A stretch of 38,720 nt of DNA, taken from Flavobacteriaceae bacterium. GTDB taxonomy: Bacteria; Bacteroidota; Bacteroidia; Flavobacteriales; Flavobacteriaceae. Below, in pieces: positions 1-10,100 of this stretch. Under the pieces are notes generated by a model that was given only the letters and a program-made list of their open reading frames with translations, ran no database searches and was not told the origin of the DNA. Position 1 is the stretch's first letter. Each line of letters opens with the position of its first letter. Where the stretch lies: NCBI GenBank assembly GCA_002723075.1, contig PBNJ01000014.1, positions 1 through 38,720 of the forward strand, written 5' to 3'. Position numbers and translations under genes: made by a program.

Positions 1-12
1 TTATAAAAAAAT

Positions 13-37
13 ATGTTAATTTCCTGATTATTAACAT
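13..37. repeat. inverted repeat upstream of susC-like gene
   Basis: Two perfect 8-bp arms, ATGTTAAT (13-20) and ATTAACAT (30-37), are separated by 9 bases. The repeat lies about 50 bases before the susC-like start codon, in the only non-coding sequence visible before the operon (1-86). It could be an operator for a regulator encoded outside the window, or a weak hairpin in the leader. AT-rich palindromes arise easily by chance, so this stays a candidate. I saw no good TAnnTTTG promoter element in 1-86. Confidence 0.3.
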
Positions 38-86
38 TTTAGGGGGGATATCATTATTATACACTCAATCATAGCAATTATTTAAC

Positions 87-3068
87 ATGCATAAAACATT
101 TATTTTCATCATATCATTGTGTTGTAGTGTTAACACATTGGCACAAACTATAAATTTGTCTGGTTCTGTAAAAGACGCCGACACTGGCCAAGTTTTGCCT
201 GGTGCTACGATACTTGTTGAAGGATCTTCCAATGGTACAACAACCGATTTTGACGGAAACTTCAATATCGCTGTTGGTTTAGGAGAAACTTTAATAATTT
301 CCTATGTTGGTTTTAAAACTCAATCCCGCGTTGTTGATAATAATATAGATCTAAATATTTTTCTCGAACCAAGTAATGAGCTAGACGAGGTAGTAGTTGT
401 TGGTTATGGAACACAAAAAAGGAGCAATCTTGTAGGATCAGTATCAACTATTGAAGTTGACAAAGCATCACAAACCCCAACTACAAACGTTACTGAGTTA
501 TTGCGCGGTAGAGCTGCGGGGGTCCAAGTTAATTTAGGCGATGCTCGTCCTGGAGGTTACTCAAATATTGTTATCAGGGGTAATGTTTCAGTGGCTGGAG
601 GAAATAACCCACTAATAATTGTTGATGGCCTACCTTATGATAATCTTAATGATATTTCTCCTAATGATATTTCTAGTGTCGAAATTTTAAAGGATGCTGC
701 TTCTACTGCTATCTATGGGTCACGTGCGTCAAACGGAGTTATTTTAGTTACAACCAAAAAAGCAAATAAGGGATATACATCATTCAATTATTCAGCTTAT
801 GTAACAACCCAGACACTGACCAAAAATTTTGAGATGTATGATGCGCCAGGTTTTTATAATTATAGAATGGATGCATGGCGTGCTCGTTTAGCGATTGACT
901 CACCCCCTTTACGTTTTGTATGGCAGGATTTTGAGCTCGATCTAATTAGAAATGGAAATTTTGTTGATTGGGAAAATCTTGCACTTCAAGACGCACTTCT
1001 AACAAACCATGCACTAAGCTATTCCTCTGGAACTGAAAAAACATCGGTTTACTCAAGTTTGAATTATTTTACACAAGATGGTATTATACCTAATTCTGGA
1101 TTTGATAGGTTGCAATACAAATTGAATTTAACTCAAAAAATTACTGATAAATTAAGTATGGATGCAATAATTAATATTCAACATGCTAACCAAAATCGTG
1201 AGACAGGAGGGTTATTTCTATCAAGTTTAAGTCCAATCGCCAAGCCTTTTGATGACAATGGAAATCTAGTAAAATATTACTTTGGGGAAGAAAATTCTAA
1301 TGCAGTTAATCCATTATGGGACCAGAGAGAGTCAGTTGATGAGACAGAAACAAATTTAACAGATTTAAGCTTGCGATTTGATTATAAGATTTCTCCTAAT
1401 ATCACCTATTCTTTAAAAACTTTTTTTAGAAACCGAAATACTGATCAAGGTACATATCGATCTTCGTTACATTCAGCGGGAGACGAGGGCAATAATGGTA
1501 TAGGGGTTCTTATAGATACTCAGTATAAACAACTTCTGGTGGAACATATCTTAAATTATAATATTATAAACAACGATACACATAATTTAGATTTTACCGG
1601 AGTACATGCATACGATGAGCAAAATTTCAAGTACAATCAGTTGGATAAATCGGATTTTGTAAATGACGCCTTAACTTACAATGGTCTCGCTTCAGAACTT
1701 CTTAACAATAATAGATATGTTTGGCGTAGAAGATCTTTATCATTTATGGGACGAGTTAGATATTCTTTTTTAGACAAGTATTTGTTAGAAGCTACTACTC
1801 GAGCTGACGGTGCATCAGTTTTTGCCGAAAACAATAAATGGGGCTATTTCCCTGCAGTATCTGTAGCCTATAAAGCTGAAGAGGATATTTCATCTGATAT
1901 TGTTGACCAGCTCAAGTTACGCCTGAGTTACGGGGTTACTGGAAATCAAGGTATAAATTCTCTCGAGTCTTTGGGTGTTGCAGAATACAATCCATATATT
2001 TTCGGAACATCTACTGTTAGCGGCTCGTCAGCATCTTCACGATTGAGAAATCCTGAATTAAAATGGGAATCTACAACAACATTAAATGCTGGAATAGATT
2101 TTGGATTTTTTACAAATAGAGTTAGGGGAACATTTGAGTATTATAAAACTAATACTACGGATTTATTATTGGATAGACAGCTTAATCCCTCCTCAGGTTA
2201 TAGCGTGACAAGGTTTAATGTAGGAGAATTACAAAATACAGGTGTTGAATTTTCATTAAATGGGTCCTTGATTCAATCCAAAGACTTATCATTTGATTTA
2301 GGACTTAATTGGTCAACAAACCAAAATGAAATTGTTGCATTAACTGGTGAAACACAAGTTGACCCTGATACAGGGGAAACATACTTTATTGATATTGTTG
2401 ATTCATCTGGTAGGCGACTTTCAATTGGTCAATCGATAAATAACTTATGGTTGCCTGAATATGCAGGAATCTATCAAGAATCTGATTTTCTTGATGGTAG
2501 TCCAGTAATTCCAGAGTTAGGGTCCAAGCCTGGCTACATTCGTGTTATTGACCAAAATGGGGATGGTGTGATAGATATTAACGACAATATTTTTATTAAT
2601 ACAGATCCTGACTGGTACGGCTCATTTAATACAACTTTAAGGTATAAAAACTTTGATTTATTTATGGACTGGTATAGTGTTCAAGGTGTTACACGAATTA
2701 ATTCGGTATTGGCTAACGGAGAATTTTGGAAGTCTTCAATAAATGGCCCTATAGTGCCTTATTATACTGACGCTAATCCCTCGACTAATTGGCCTAAAGC
2801 CAATGCAACTGCTGTTTGGCTTGAGCATTTAAATTCATTTGCTGCGCAAGATGCTTCCTACATAAGGTTACGAACACTTACACTAGGCTACAACTTTGGT
2901 AATAAATTGAATAAATTATTGAATGCTACTAGGGGGCGGCTTTATTTTACAGGAACAAATCTTTTGACGTTTACAGATTTTCTTTCATATTCTCCGGAAC
3001 AAGACTTACGGCAAGGAGTATTTCCAGAAACCCTTAACCTGACTGTTGGATTAAATTTAACTTTCTAA
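87..3068 (+). CDS. susC-like: SusC/RagA-family TonB-dependent outer-membrane receptor
   Basis: This 993-residue protein would form a 22-stranded outer-membrane barrel that imports oligosaccharides with energy from TonB. It has a signal peptide ending near VNTLAQ, then a carboxypeptidase-regulatory-like domain at about residues 22-100 (SGSVKDADTGQVLPGATI). A TonB-box-like stretch, ELDEVVVVGYGTQKR, follows, then the plug (GVQVNLGDARPGG ... ILKDAASTAIYGSRASNGVI) to about 215. The rest is barrel, ending NLTVGLNLTF with the terminal aromatic residue usual for outer-membrane proteins. Length and order match the SusC family. The SusD-like gene starts one base after the stop, so the two are certainly co-transcribed and should form a lidded pair. 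Substrate is unknown because no enzyme gene is visible. The start is ATG at 87. Confidence 0.95.
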   Translation: MHKTFIFIISLCCSVNTLAQTINLSGSVKDADTGQVLPGATILVEGSSNGTTTDFDGNFNIAVGLGETLIISYVGFKTQSRVVDNNIDLNIFLEPSNELDEVVVVGYGTQKRSNLVGSVSTIEVDKASQTPTTNVTELLRGRAAGVQVNLGDARPGGYSNIVIRGNVSVAGGNNPLIIVDGLPYDNLNDISPNDISSVEILKDAASTAIYGSRASNGVILVTTKKANKGYTSFNYSAYVTTQTLTKNFEMYDAPGFYNYRMDAWRARLAIDSPPLRFVWQDFELDLIRNGNFVDWENLALQDALLTNHALSYSSGTEKTSVYSSLNYFTQDGIIPNSGFDRLQYKLNLTQKITDKLSMDAIINIQHANQNRETGGLFLSSLSPIAKPFDDNGNLVKYYFGEENSNAVNPLWDQRESVDETETNLTDLSLRFDYKISPNITYSLKTFFRNRNTDQGTYRSSLHSAGDEGNNGIGVLIDTQYKQLLVEHILNYNIINNDTHNLDFTGVHAYDEQNFKYNQLDKSDFVNDALTYNGLASELLNNNRYVWRRRSLSFMGRVRYSFLDKYLLEATTRADGASVFAENNKWGYFPAVSVAYKAEEDISSDIVDQLKLRLSYGVTGNQGINSLESLGVAEYNPYIFGTSTVSGSSASSRLRNPELKWESTTTLNAGIDFGFFTNRVRGTFEYYKTNTTDLLLDRQLNPSSGYSVTRFNVGELQNTGVEFSLNGSLIQSKDLSFDLGLNWSTNQNEIVALTGETQVDPDTGETYFIDIVDSSGRRLSIGQSINNLWLPEYAGIYQESDFLDGSPVIPELGSKPGYIRVIDQNGDGVIDINDNIFINTDPDWYGSFNTTLRYKNFDLFMDWYSVQGVTRINSVLANGEFWKSSINGPIVPYYTDANPSTNWPKANATAVWLEHLNSFAAQDASYIRLRTLTLGYNFGNKLNKLLNATRGRLYFTGTNLLTFTDFLSYSPEQDLRQGVFPETLNLTVGLNLTF

Positions 3069-3069
3069 A

Positions 3070-4683
3070 ATGAAAAAAATTAATTTACAAATGCGACGTT
3101 TATTTTTGACATTCTCATTGTTTTTTGTCAGTTCATGCTATCAAGATGACTTTCTCAAAGATGAATTATTATCTAATAATTCGGTAGATTTTTTATATTC
3201 TAGTTCGGATGGAATAGCTAACGCTGTTGTTGGATTATATTCATTGAATAGAGAACCATATCAACGCGATTGGTTTAATGGAGCTATTCCATTAATTCTT
3301 CAAGCAAAAAGTGATGTAGCTGCTGGTTTCGATGGAGAAATTTCATTATTCAGTAATTGTTTTTGGGGTTGTGGTTTGGATGGAGATTATGGGACTGAGG
3401 CTGCCTATGGATATTTCTGGGCTCATAACTACAGATTAATTGATATTACTAATTCCATTATTCAAGGTGGAGATGAACTTATAGAAAAAGGGGATAACAG
3501 TGAAAAATTAATGAAAAATGTTGCTGAAGCTAAAGTTTTTAGAGCACATTCGTATTTCACATTATACCGCCTTTTTAAAAACATATATCTCAAAACTGAA
3601 CCAACAAACCCTGAAACAGCTTTTGATCGTCCTTCAACTGCCTCCTCTAAGGAAGATATTTTCAAATTAATTCGAGAGGATTTACAATTTGCTAGTGAAA
3701 ATTTACCATATGTGTCCTCAGATTTTGGACGCTGGAACAAAGGAGCTGTTGATCATTTAAGAGCTAAAGTAGAAATGTGGGATGAAAATTATTCACTTGC
3801 TGCAGAAATTGTTGACGAAATTATCAATGAAGGACCATATTCATTGGTTTCATCTGAAGAAGTGTTTTCAGGTGAATTAATACATGATGAAACTCTTTTT
3901 GCCATAAACTTTGAAAAGAGTGCAATAGGTGGCGGTGCATGGCACCAGATGAGTTGGCAGGCTATCGCGCATTATTCCGCTGAACCGGGTATGAAACAAT
4001 CTACTGAAAATGGTGGTGATGGTTTTGGTTTTATAAGCCTTAATCCTTATGCTGCAGATTTATTAAAAGAAAACCCAAATGATAAAAGAATTGGAAACTA
4101 TTACATTTTTGATTATTTGTACAATGATCCCAAGACTTTACCCCCGGGAAAAAACATTGGTGAACCATTAGACCTCTATGATAGGGATGGAGATGATTTC
4201 TTTTTATATTACAAAAGACAAAGCCCCGGAATACTTAAATTTTTTGATTCTTCTGTGGAGCCAACGGACCGAATGCATTTTAAAAATGTAATGGTTTACC
4301 GTCTTGCAGAGACTTATTTGATAGGAGCAGAGGCTCATTTAGAGTCAGGAAATGCTGGCAAAGCACTAGAATACCTTAACGTTGTACGGAATCGATCTGG
4401 AATTGGTAATGCAACATCCGCCACAATTGAAAATATTTTTGAAGAAAGGGCAAGAAAGTTAGCTTTCGAAGGGCAACGCTGGTATAGTTTAAAACGTAAA
4501 GGGCTATTGTATGATTATTTAATGGATCATATGAATTCAACTTTATTAAATGAATACTATTCCATTGCTCATGTTAACCCTGTTGAAGTTTATCAGCCTC
4601 ACATGGTTAACCTTCCAATTCCTCAAGGAATTTTAGATTTATTAGGTGCAGGATATCCTCAAAATGAGGGTTATAACAATTAA
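3070..4683 (+). CDS. susD-like: SusD/RagB-family glycan-binding surface lipoprotein
   Basis: This 537-residue lipoprotein is the expected lid of the SusC-like transporter, binding glycan at the cell surface. The signal sequence ends in the lipobox FVSSC with cysteine near residue 23. The QDD following it resembles the acidic surface-export signal seen in Bacteroidetes lipoproteins. SusD-family features include an N-terminal TPR-like segment (NVAEAKVFRAHSYFTLYRLF), typical of the family where helices pack around the binding site. The C-terminal RagB part carries YLNVVRNRSG and the signature ERARKLAFEGQRWYSLKRKG. Starts are possible at 3070 (used here) or at a second ATG eight codons in; both keep a usable signal peptide. 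The gene lies one base after the susC-like stop and 24 bases before the next lipoprotein. Confidence 0.95.
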   Translation: MKKINLQMRRLFLTFSLFFVSSCYQDDFLKDELLSNNSVDFLYSSSDGIANAVVGLYSLNREPYQRDWFNGAIPLILQAKSDVAAGFDGEISLFSNCFWGCGLDGDYGTEAAYGYFWAHNYRLIDITNSIIQGGDELIEKGDNSEKLMKNVAEAKVFRAHSYFTLYRLFKNIYLKTEPTNPETAFDRPSTASSKEDIFKLIREDLQFASENLPYVSSDFGRWNKGAVDHLRAKVEMWDENYSLAAEIVDEIINEGPYSLVSSEEVFSGELIHDETLFAINFEKSAIGGGAWHQMSWQAIAHYSAEPGMKQSTENGGDGFGFISLNPYAADLLKENPNDKRIGNYYIFDYLYNDPKTLPPGKNIGEPLDLYDRDGDDFFLYYKRQSPGILKFFDSSVEPTDRMHFKNVMVYRLAETYLIGAEAHLESGNAGKALEYLNVVRNRSGIGNATSATIENIFEERARKLAFEGQRWYSLKRKGLLYDYLMDHMNSTLLNEYYSIAHVNPVEVYQPHMVNLPIPQGILDLLGAGYPQNEGYNN

Positions 4684-4707
4684 TTTTTAACTACAATTAC
4701 TTAAACA

Positions 4708-6282
4708 ATGAAAACCAATATATATATACTTACATTACTTTCATTATTCTTTATAGTTTCTTGTAAAGATGATGATTCAACAGGAACAATAGATATTATT
4801 GACCCGGTAGACCCAGTAGACCCAGTTTTTGTCTACGTTGACCCTAACATAAATGATGGAGTCATAGACTTTGAAGAATTTGGGCCTAGTTTTGAACAAG
4901 ACACCAAAGAAGACGCAGAGAGATCAAATGGTGGGAATTGGAGTGAATTTGGTGGAACGGACGAAGCTAAAATATCTATCGAGTATGCTGAAAACCCTGA
5001 CAAAAGTGAGCCAAACACTTCAGATAAAGTTTTGAAAGTCAATGAACCTGAACTAAGCAATGAATGGGCTGGTTTTTACTTCAAGCTTGAGGAGGGAATG
5101 AATTTTCCTGATGGTAAAGAAGCTATTAAAGTAGACATCTGGTCCCCTGCAGGTACACAAGTTTCAATTAAACTTGAGGATGAACTTGTAAATGGTTCAG
5201 ATGGCAAGAAACAGACAGGTGATATCTTTGCCACTAAACAGCAAGATGGTTGGGAAACATTAGTTTTCAATATACCAGAAGGTAAAGATGAAGATGGGGT
5301 TTATAACACATTTGTTATAATCATGACAAGATTTGAAACAGCTGCTGGAGTAAGCTATTTGGACAATATTGACTTTTCAACTCCTGCTGAAGTAATCATC
5401 CCAGACGCTCCTACAACTGCTCCTGCAGCTCCAACCTACGCCGCTGAAGAAGTCATTTCTGTTTACAGTGATGTATATACTAGTCCTGAAGGAATTAATT
5501 TAAATCCAAACTGGGGTCAGAATACCGTTGTGAGTGAAGAAGTAATTGCAGACAACACTGTTTTAAAGTATGCTTCTTTAAATTACCAGGGTACAGAAAT
5601 TACGCCTGCTTTGGATGTAAGTTCAAAGACCAAGCTTCATATTGATTATTTTACTGGTGATTCAACGGCATTACAGTTTTTCTTAATCAGCACGGGGCCA
5701 CAAGAAAAAGCATATGACTTAGACATTACAACTTCGCCTGGTGAATGGAATAGCGTAGATATTGATATTTCTTATTTTTCAGATGTAGTTGATTTGACAG
5801 ATGTGTTCCAGTTAAAAGTTGTTGGAAATGGAACAGTCTATTTTGACAACATCTTCTTTTATGGTGGAGGTTCACAGTCTGGAACAAACTTTAGTCCTAC
5901 TTATTCAGGAACTTTTGACGGATCAGTTTATGATGCAGACAATGGAACTTTTGAATTTCCATCTACTGCTCAATCTTGGGCTGGTTTTGCAAACACAGCA
6001 GAAATTTACCCACTTTCTTTTCCTAATGGTGGAAAAGTTACATTTACTGGGGCTACTGCAGGTACTGATATAGATGTATATTTTAGATTCGAGGCAAACC
6101 CTTATCCAGATACTGAACCATCTTATAATTCAGCCACTGTTACAGTTACAGGAACTGAAGCAGCTGAGTATACAGTTGAAATACCTTCACAAGGAAGCAA
6201 TACATTTAACTCAGCATTATTTTATTTGGTAACACAAGATCAAGTTCTCACAGCATCTAATTTTATAATTACTGTTTACTAA
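4708..6282 (+). CDS. surface glycan-binding lipoprotein (SusE-position), beta-sandwich domains
   Basis: This 524-residue lipoprotein occupies the place of SusE/SusF-type surface glycan-binding proteins. The lipobox is FIVSC (Cys19), and it is followed by KDDDS, which fits the lysine/aspartate surface-export signal. A PVD-repeat linker (about residues 33-44) leads into three apparent domains. The first is a jelly-roll-like unit (about 45-225) ending YLDNIDF. The second (about 245-388) contains NPNWGQNTVV and ends YFDNIFFYGG. The third (about 395-524) is a terminal beta domain. The second resembles modules I associate with GH16-type enzymes and polysaccharide-locus lipoproteins of marine Flavobacteriia, which makes a beta-glucan ligand possible but unproven. 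No catalytic motif was seen. Immediately after the stop lies a strong terminator, so this is the last gene of the transcript. Confidence 0.8.
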   Translation: MKTNIYILTLLSLFFIVSCKDDDSTGTIDIIDPVDPVDPVFVYVDPNINDGVIDFEEFGPSFEQDTKEDAERSNGGNWSEFGGTDEAKISIEYAENPDKSEPNTSDKVLKVNEPELSNEWAGFYFKLEEGMNFPDGKEAIKVDIWSPAGTQVSIKLEDELVNGSDGKKQTGDIFATKQQDGWETLVFNIPEGKDEDGVYNTFVIIMTRFETAAGVSYLDNIDFSTPAEVIIPDAPTTAPAAPTYAAEEVISVYSDVYTSPEGINLNPNWGQNTVVSEEVIADNTVLKYASLNYQGTEITPALDVSSKTKLHIDYFTGDSTALQFFLISTGPQEKAYDLDITTSPGEWNSVDIDISYFSDVVDLTDVFQLKVVGNGTVYFDNIFFYGGGSQSGTNFSPTYSGTFDGSVYDADNGTFEFPSTAQSWAGFANTAEIYPLSFPNGGKVTFTGATAGTDIDVYFRFEANPYPDTEPSYNSATVTVTGTEAAEYTVEIPSQGSNTFNSALFYLVTQDQVLTASNFIITVY

Positions 6283-6301
6283 TTTGATAAATAAATTTAG
6301 C

Positions 6302-6336
6302 ATCAAAAAGGCCGGTTATTAATCGGCCTTTTTGAT
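6302..6336 (+). terminator. bidirectional rho-independent terminator
   Basis: The arms ATCAAAAAGGCCG (6302-6314) and CGGCCTTTTTGAT (6324-6336) are perfectly complementary around a 9-base loop. The GC-rich core is flanked by A and T runs, so the structure works on both strands. It ends the polysaccharide-utilization transcript on the plus strand. It also lies two bases before the stop of the minus-strand methyltransferase gene, so it can end that one too. Confidence 0.9.
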
Positions 6337-6337
6337 A

Positions 6338-7003
6338 TTAAATTTTTAAACCTTTTAAAATTAGTGTTCCCGACCAGTTTTCTTTTATTCCAAACCGAGT
6401 TGACTCAACTTTTTTAAACCCAGCTTTTCGAAATAGCTCAACCCAATGTTTTTCAGAAAAAAGGCGCATGTTAGAGATGCCACAATCTTCGGGCCATGAA
6501 TGGGAGGCCGTGTTTTCTTCATAAAAGTCCAACCCTAAAATCAACACCCCTTCTTTAGCCAACCAGGAATTGTATACATTTTGCAGAAAAGCGAAAGGGT
6601 CTTTAAGGTAGTACACCACCTCCATGGAATGAACGATATCCACGAGATAATTTGGTTTCCAGGAATCGAGATCAGCGCAAGTGTAGTGATTTTTTGAATC
6701 GTAGGTTTTTGCTTTGTCAATCATTTGTTGTGCACCATCTACGCCACCCGCAGACACACACTTCGGGTGTTTGGCAACTTGTCTGACAACCCAGCCGTTC
6801 CCACAGCCCGCATCCAGAAAAGAAAACGGATTTTGGTTATTTATAACCATACCCAGCATATGGTCAACAGCCTGTTGATGACCCTTTGCCATTCCTTCGT
6901 CTCGTCCGCATTCTGCCCATTCTCCAAAAACAACCGTCGGGGAGCGTTTATTCTTCAAAGAAAACAAAATTAAACAGTACAACTCATGTCTTGCCCACAG
7001 CAT
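6338..7003 (-). CDS. class I SAM-dependent methyltransferase
   Basis: This protein of up to 221 residues has the class I methyltransferase fold. Motif I is FLDAGCGNG (about residues 62-70) and the acidic end of the second strand is GGVDG. CADLDSW and VHSMEVVYYLKDP correspond to motifs II-III. The substrate cannot be told from the sequence. The start is uncertain. ATG at 7003 overlaps the upstream zinc-ribbon gene by 34 bases. TTG codons at residues 8, 13 and 16 would give smaller overlaps, and the next ATG (residue 38) would delete the conserved-looking RSPTVVFGEWAECGRDEG segment. The overlap suggests translational coupling with the zinc-ribbon gene. The stop sits against the shared terminator. 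Confidence 0.8.
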   Translation of the reverse strand: MLWARHELYCLILFSLKNKRSPTVVFGEWAECGRDEGMAKGHQQAVDHMLGMVINNQNPFSFLDAGCGNGWVVRQVAKHPKCVSAGGVDGAQQMIDKAKTYDSKNHYTCADLDSWKPNYLVDIVHSMEVVYYLKDPFAFLQNVYNSWLAKEGVLILGLDFYEENTASHSWPEDCGISNMRLFSEKHWVELFRKAGFKKVESTRFGIKENWSGTLILKGLKI

Positions 7004-7161
7004 AAAGGGGACTTTATCATTCCTTCACAGCTTGGACATTGAGAAACTTGAATTTTTGTATTGTCGTCGGTAGTTATGCTTCCATTTTCAAGAGGGGTAT
7101 CACATTTTGCACAACTGGCATTAACCGCCATATCACATTGATTACAAGTATATGTTGCCAT
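6970..7161 (-). CDS. small zinc-ribbon protein
   Basis: This 63-residue protein is rich in cysteine: CNQC (6-9), CAKC (17-20), CPSC (42-45), then C54, C55 and C61. Paired CxxC knuckles strongly suggest one or two bound zinc ions. No catalytic residues are visible, and similar tiny proteins are usually annotated only as zinc ribbons. It begins with ATG at 7161, 32 bases after the end of the giant secreted-protein gene on the same strand, and overlaps the start of the methyltransferase gene downstream. It may be read from the giant gene's transcript or from its own promoter; a TATCTTTA element lies at 7180-7187 but has no well-spaced upstream TTG. Confidence 0.7.
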   Translation of the reverse strand: MATYTCNQCDMAVNASCAKCDTPLENGSITTDDNTKIQVSQCPSCEGMIKSPLCCGQDMSCTV

Positions 7162-7193
7162 AATAAAATCTGTTTAATGTAAAGATATTGTTT

Positions 7194-10100
7194 TTATCTC
7201 AACAAACTAAAGTGACCAGTATATATACGCCCATCTTCAAGCTCCAGCCTAAACCAGTAGTCATCAGATGGAAGGGGCTGCCCTTGGTAGGACCCATCCC
7301 AAGCTTCATCAGGTCCAGAGATTTGAGCTAAAAATCGACCATATCGATCATAAATGTACACATCAGATAGGCTGTTAAAGGTTGTTTTTAAACCCAGGAC
7401 TTGCCAGGTGTCATTTATCCCATCGTTGTTTGGTGAAAAATATTTGTAATATCCCACAACCCCTACTTGCAAATTAGAAACCCCACAACCCACCTTGTCT
7501 CTAACGCTTATCGTTCTCATGCCTGGTCTAACCTGCGTAAAATAGGGCTCGTTTTGAAAGTTACTGTTATCGAGTGCATATTCGTAGTCTCCAACCCCAA
7601 GGTTGTCAACAAGAATTTCAACTGTGTTTTCTGTGCTCGAAAAACCACCGATGACGATATCTTTTTCGTTGAGTTTGGCCAGTTCAGATGTGAAGATTTC
7701 AATACTTTTTGAAGTTGAACAGCCAAGAACTCCTAAACCAGTTGCTGTAACCGTGTACTTACCTCCTTTGGAAACGTTTATAGATGGGGTTGTCCCTACT
7801 ACAGTCACTGTGCTGTCCTCATCAATATGCTCCCATGTAAAGGAATAGTCATCGCTGGGGTTACGGATTCCAATATCAACAGACCCCTCATTTAAGCATA
7901 GAACAGCTTGCTGATCCAAATCAAAAGAAGGGTTTTTAATCACCTCAAAATCGATAAAGCCCTCACTGACACAGCTATTGTTGATGGTATTTATTAGCTC
8001 TACACGTATAGATGTCGAGCTGGTTGTAAAAAGGGTAGGTAACGGACTTGGCAATGCGTTTCCGTTGGAATCATAGTATGCAAACATAATATCTGTTTGT
8101 CCATTTAAAATAGCTGTTTCAATATATTCCGTATTAAAAGTAGCAATATCATCTATAACCCCATCAGAGTCATCACATAATTTCAAAGCTGGAACAGGGT
8201 TAAAGTTTGGGGTGTCATCAACGACAAACACAACCTCTGTTTCTTCATAACAGGAAGGGGTATTGCTTGATGGGTTGTTTTCAACGCGTGCAATGATCGT
8301 TTGATTAGAGGAATTATAAGGGTTTGGAAGCATCCCGGTAAACAGCAGATTATAATCTTTATCAAAATAGGAAACACCAATATTGGTTTGTCCTTGAGTG
8401 AGTTCTTGATAAACCCTTGAGGTGTCAAAGGGATAGAATTCGTCATCATCATCATCACATTCCCGAAAAGGAGCAACCGCGTAAGCAGTAGGGAGACGTT
8501 CGATATGTAAATTGGCGACTTTTTTCAGACCAATACAACTAATCGTATTTAGCTCTACAACTTCAACATTCGCCCAAATTTCATCAACCCAGTTAGTCCC
8601 ACTTTGTTCGGGGTTAGGGTTTTCATAAGCAACACTCTGATCGATTTCATTTATTTTACGGGCAGCGTCATCTAGCGTCGGGTAGTATTGAATCACAACT
8701 CCAGACTCTTGAAACAAAGGGTGTTCACGAAGAAGTTCGTTTGTGAGAGAATCAAATATAGCAGGGGAGAATAGGGTTTTACCATCTTGTGTAAATGATG
8801 GAGGAAGTTCACAAGCATCAAAATCAAGCATAAAATCTTCTTTGATTTGACTCACAGCTACGTTTATATTTATTTCTGCATTGCGAACACAACTTCCGCC
8901 GGGTGCATAGACCCCCTCAGGTAAAACACTGTTGATTTGAACAAAAATGGTGCTATTCAAAATGGGGCTTCCATCAATGTCAGTATTATAATATGCAGTC
9001 GGGTTACTAATTCTACTATCGGCCGATCGTGCTGCCTCTTTGAAATAAGAAAATTCTTCGTTGGCAAAATTTGCAGAGATTGTGTTTTCAAAACTGCGAA
9101 GGTTGATCAAAACAACCCCATCTGAATTTCCATCTGTTTCGTCGCATTGTTCAAAAGTAATCACGGGCTGATCGATTACTGGCAAAGGGGTTAGCACAAG
9201 ATCGAAGGAGTTGGTAGCATTCAAACAGGACAGTGAAGTCAAGGTGTCGATTACACCCACATATATGGTTTTTTGTCGGTTGTCTGTTGTGGTCATCGTG
9301 TAAGAGTCAATGCCATTTACAGACGGGTCTTCAGCATCAGATAGAGAGGTATGATAGCTAACCCTGTATTGTCCAGCAGTGCCGCCTAGGAGCGCTTCAA
9401 TTCGTGCATCGTTGAGTCGTAAATCGAAAGTGGTGATATTGTCTGTATCACTGCCACTTGCAAGGTCGTCACACTCATAGTGAGGTGGAATCTCAATTAC
9501 AGGGGGAATTGGCAAAACCCGTACGGAAAAGGAGCCTGTTTTATCCGACACACAACCAGTTGTTTTATTTCGAATACGGAAATAAATTGGTTCAGGATTG
9601 GTGCGATTGGTATACAGTTGTGTTTTATCAATGGAATTGTCGTCGGGGTCATTCTGATTAAAAAAGAATAAAACTTCGAGATTTGTGTCACCATTTAATA
9701 TGGCAATCTCTTGAGCTTGCAAGTCAAACCCATTTACAAGGCCGTTGTATGCATCTCCATCAAGGTTGTTATCACAGAGCTCCATATCATCAGCAGGGAG
9801 TATTTCTGGTATGGGGTTAACTACAACAGTAGTTTCAACTCGACAAACCACCCCATTGGTGGTCACTTCATAAAAATAGGTTGTTGTTTCAGTAGGAGAC
9901 TCAGTGATTGTGCTTGTTTCGATTCCATCAAAAATAATGTCAGAATTTGTTGTGGGGTCTATTTTTCCCCAAACAACTTCGGTTGTTCCAATAAATTCAA
10001 AAACTGGCCATGAGTCTCCATCCCCAGACGAATTGTCTCTCATATCATTCCATGTTTTGCTAACCCTAAAATCAAATTGGGCGAAATCCTCAGCTCCGTC

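Noticed and set aside
4799-4850. Short PVD repeat in the SusE-position lipoprotein as a mobile or regulatory repeat
   Set aside because: It is only three 9-base units encoding a typical proline-rich linker after a lipoprotein signal.
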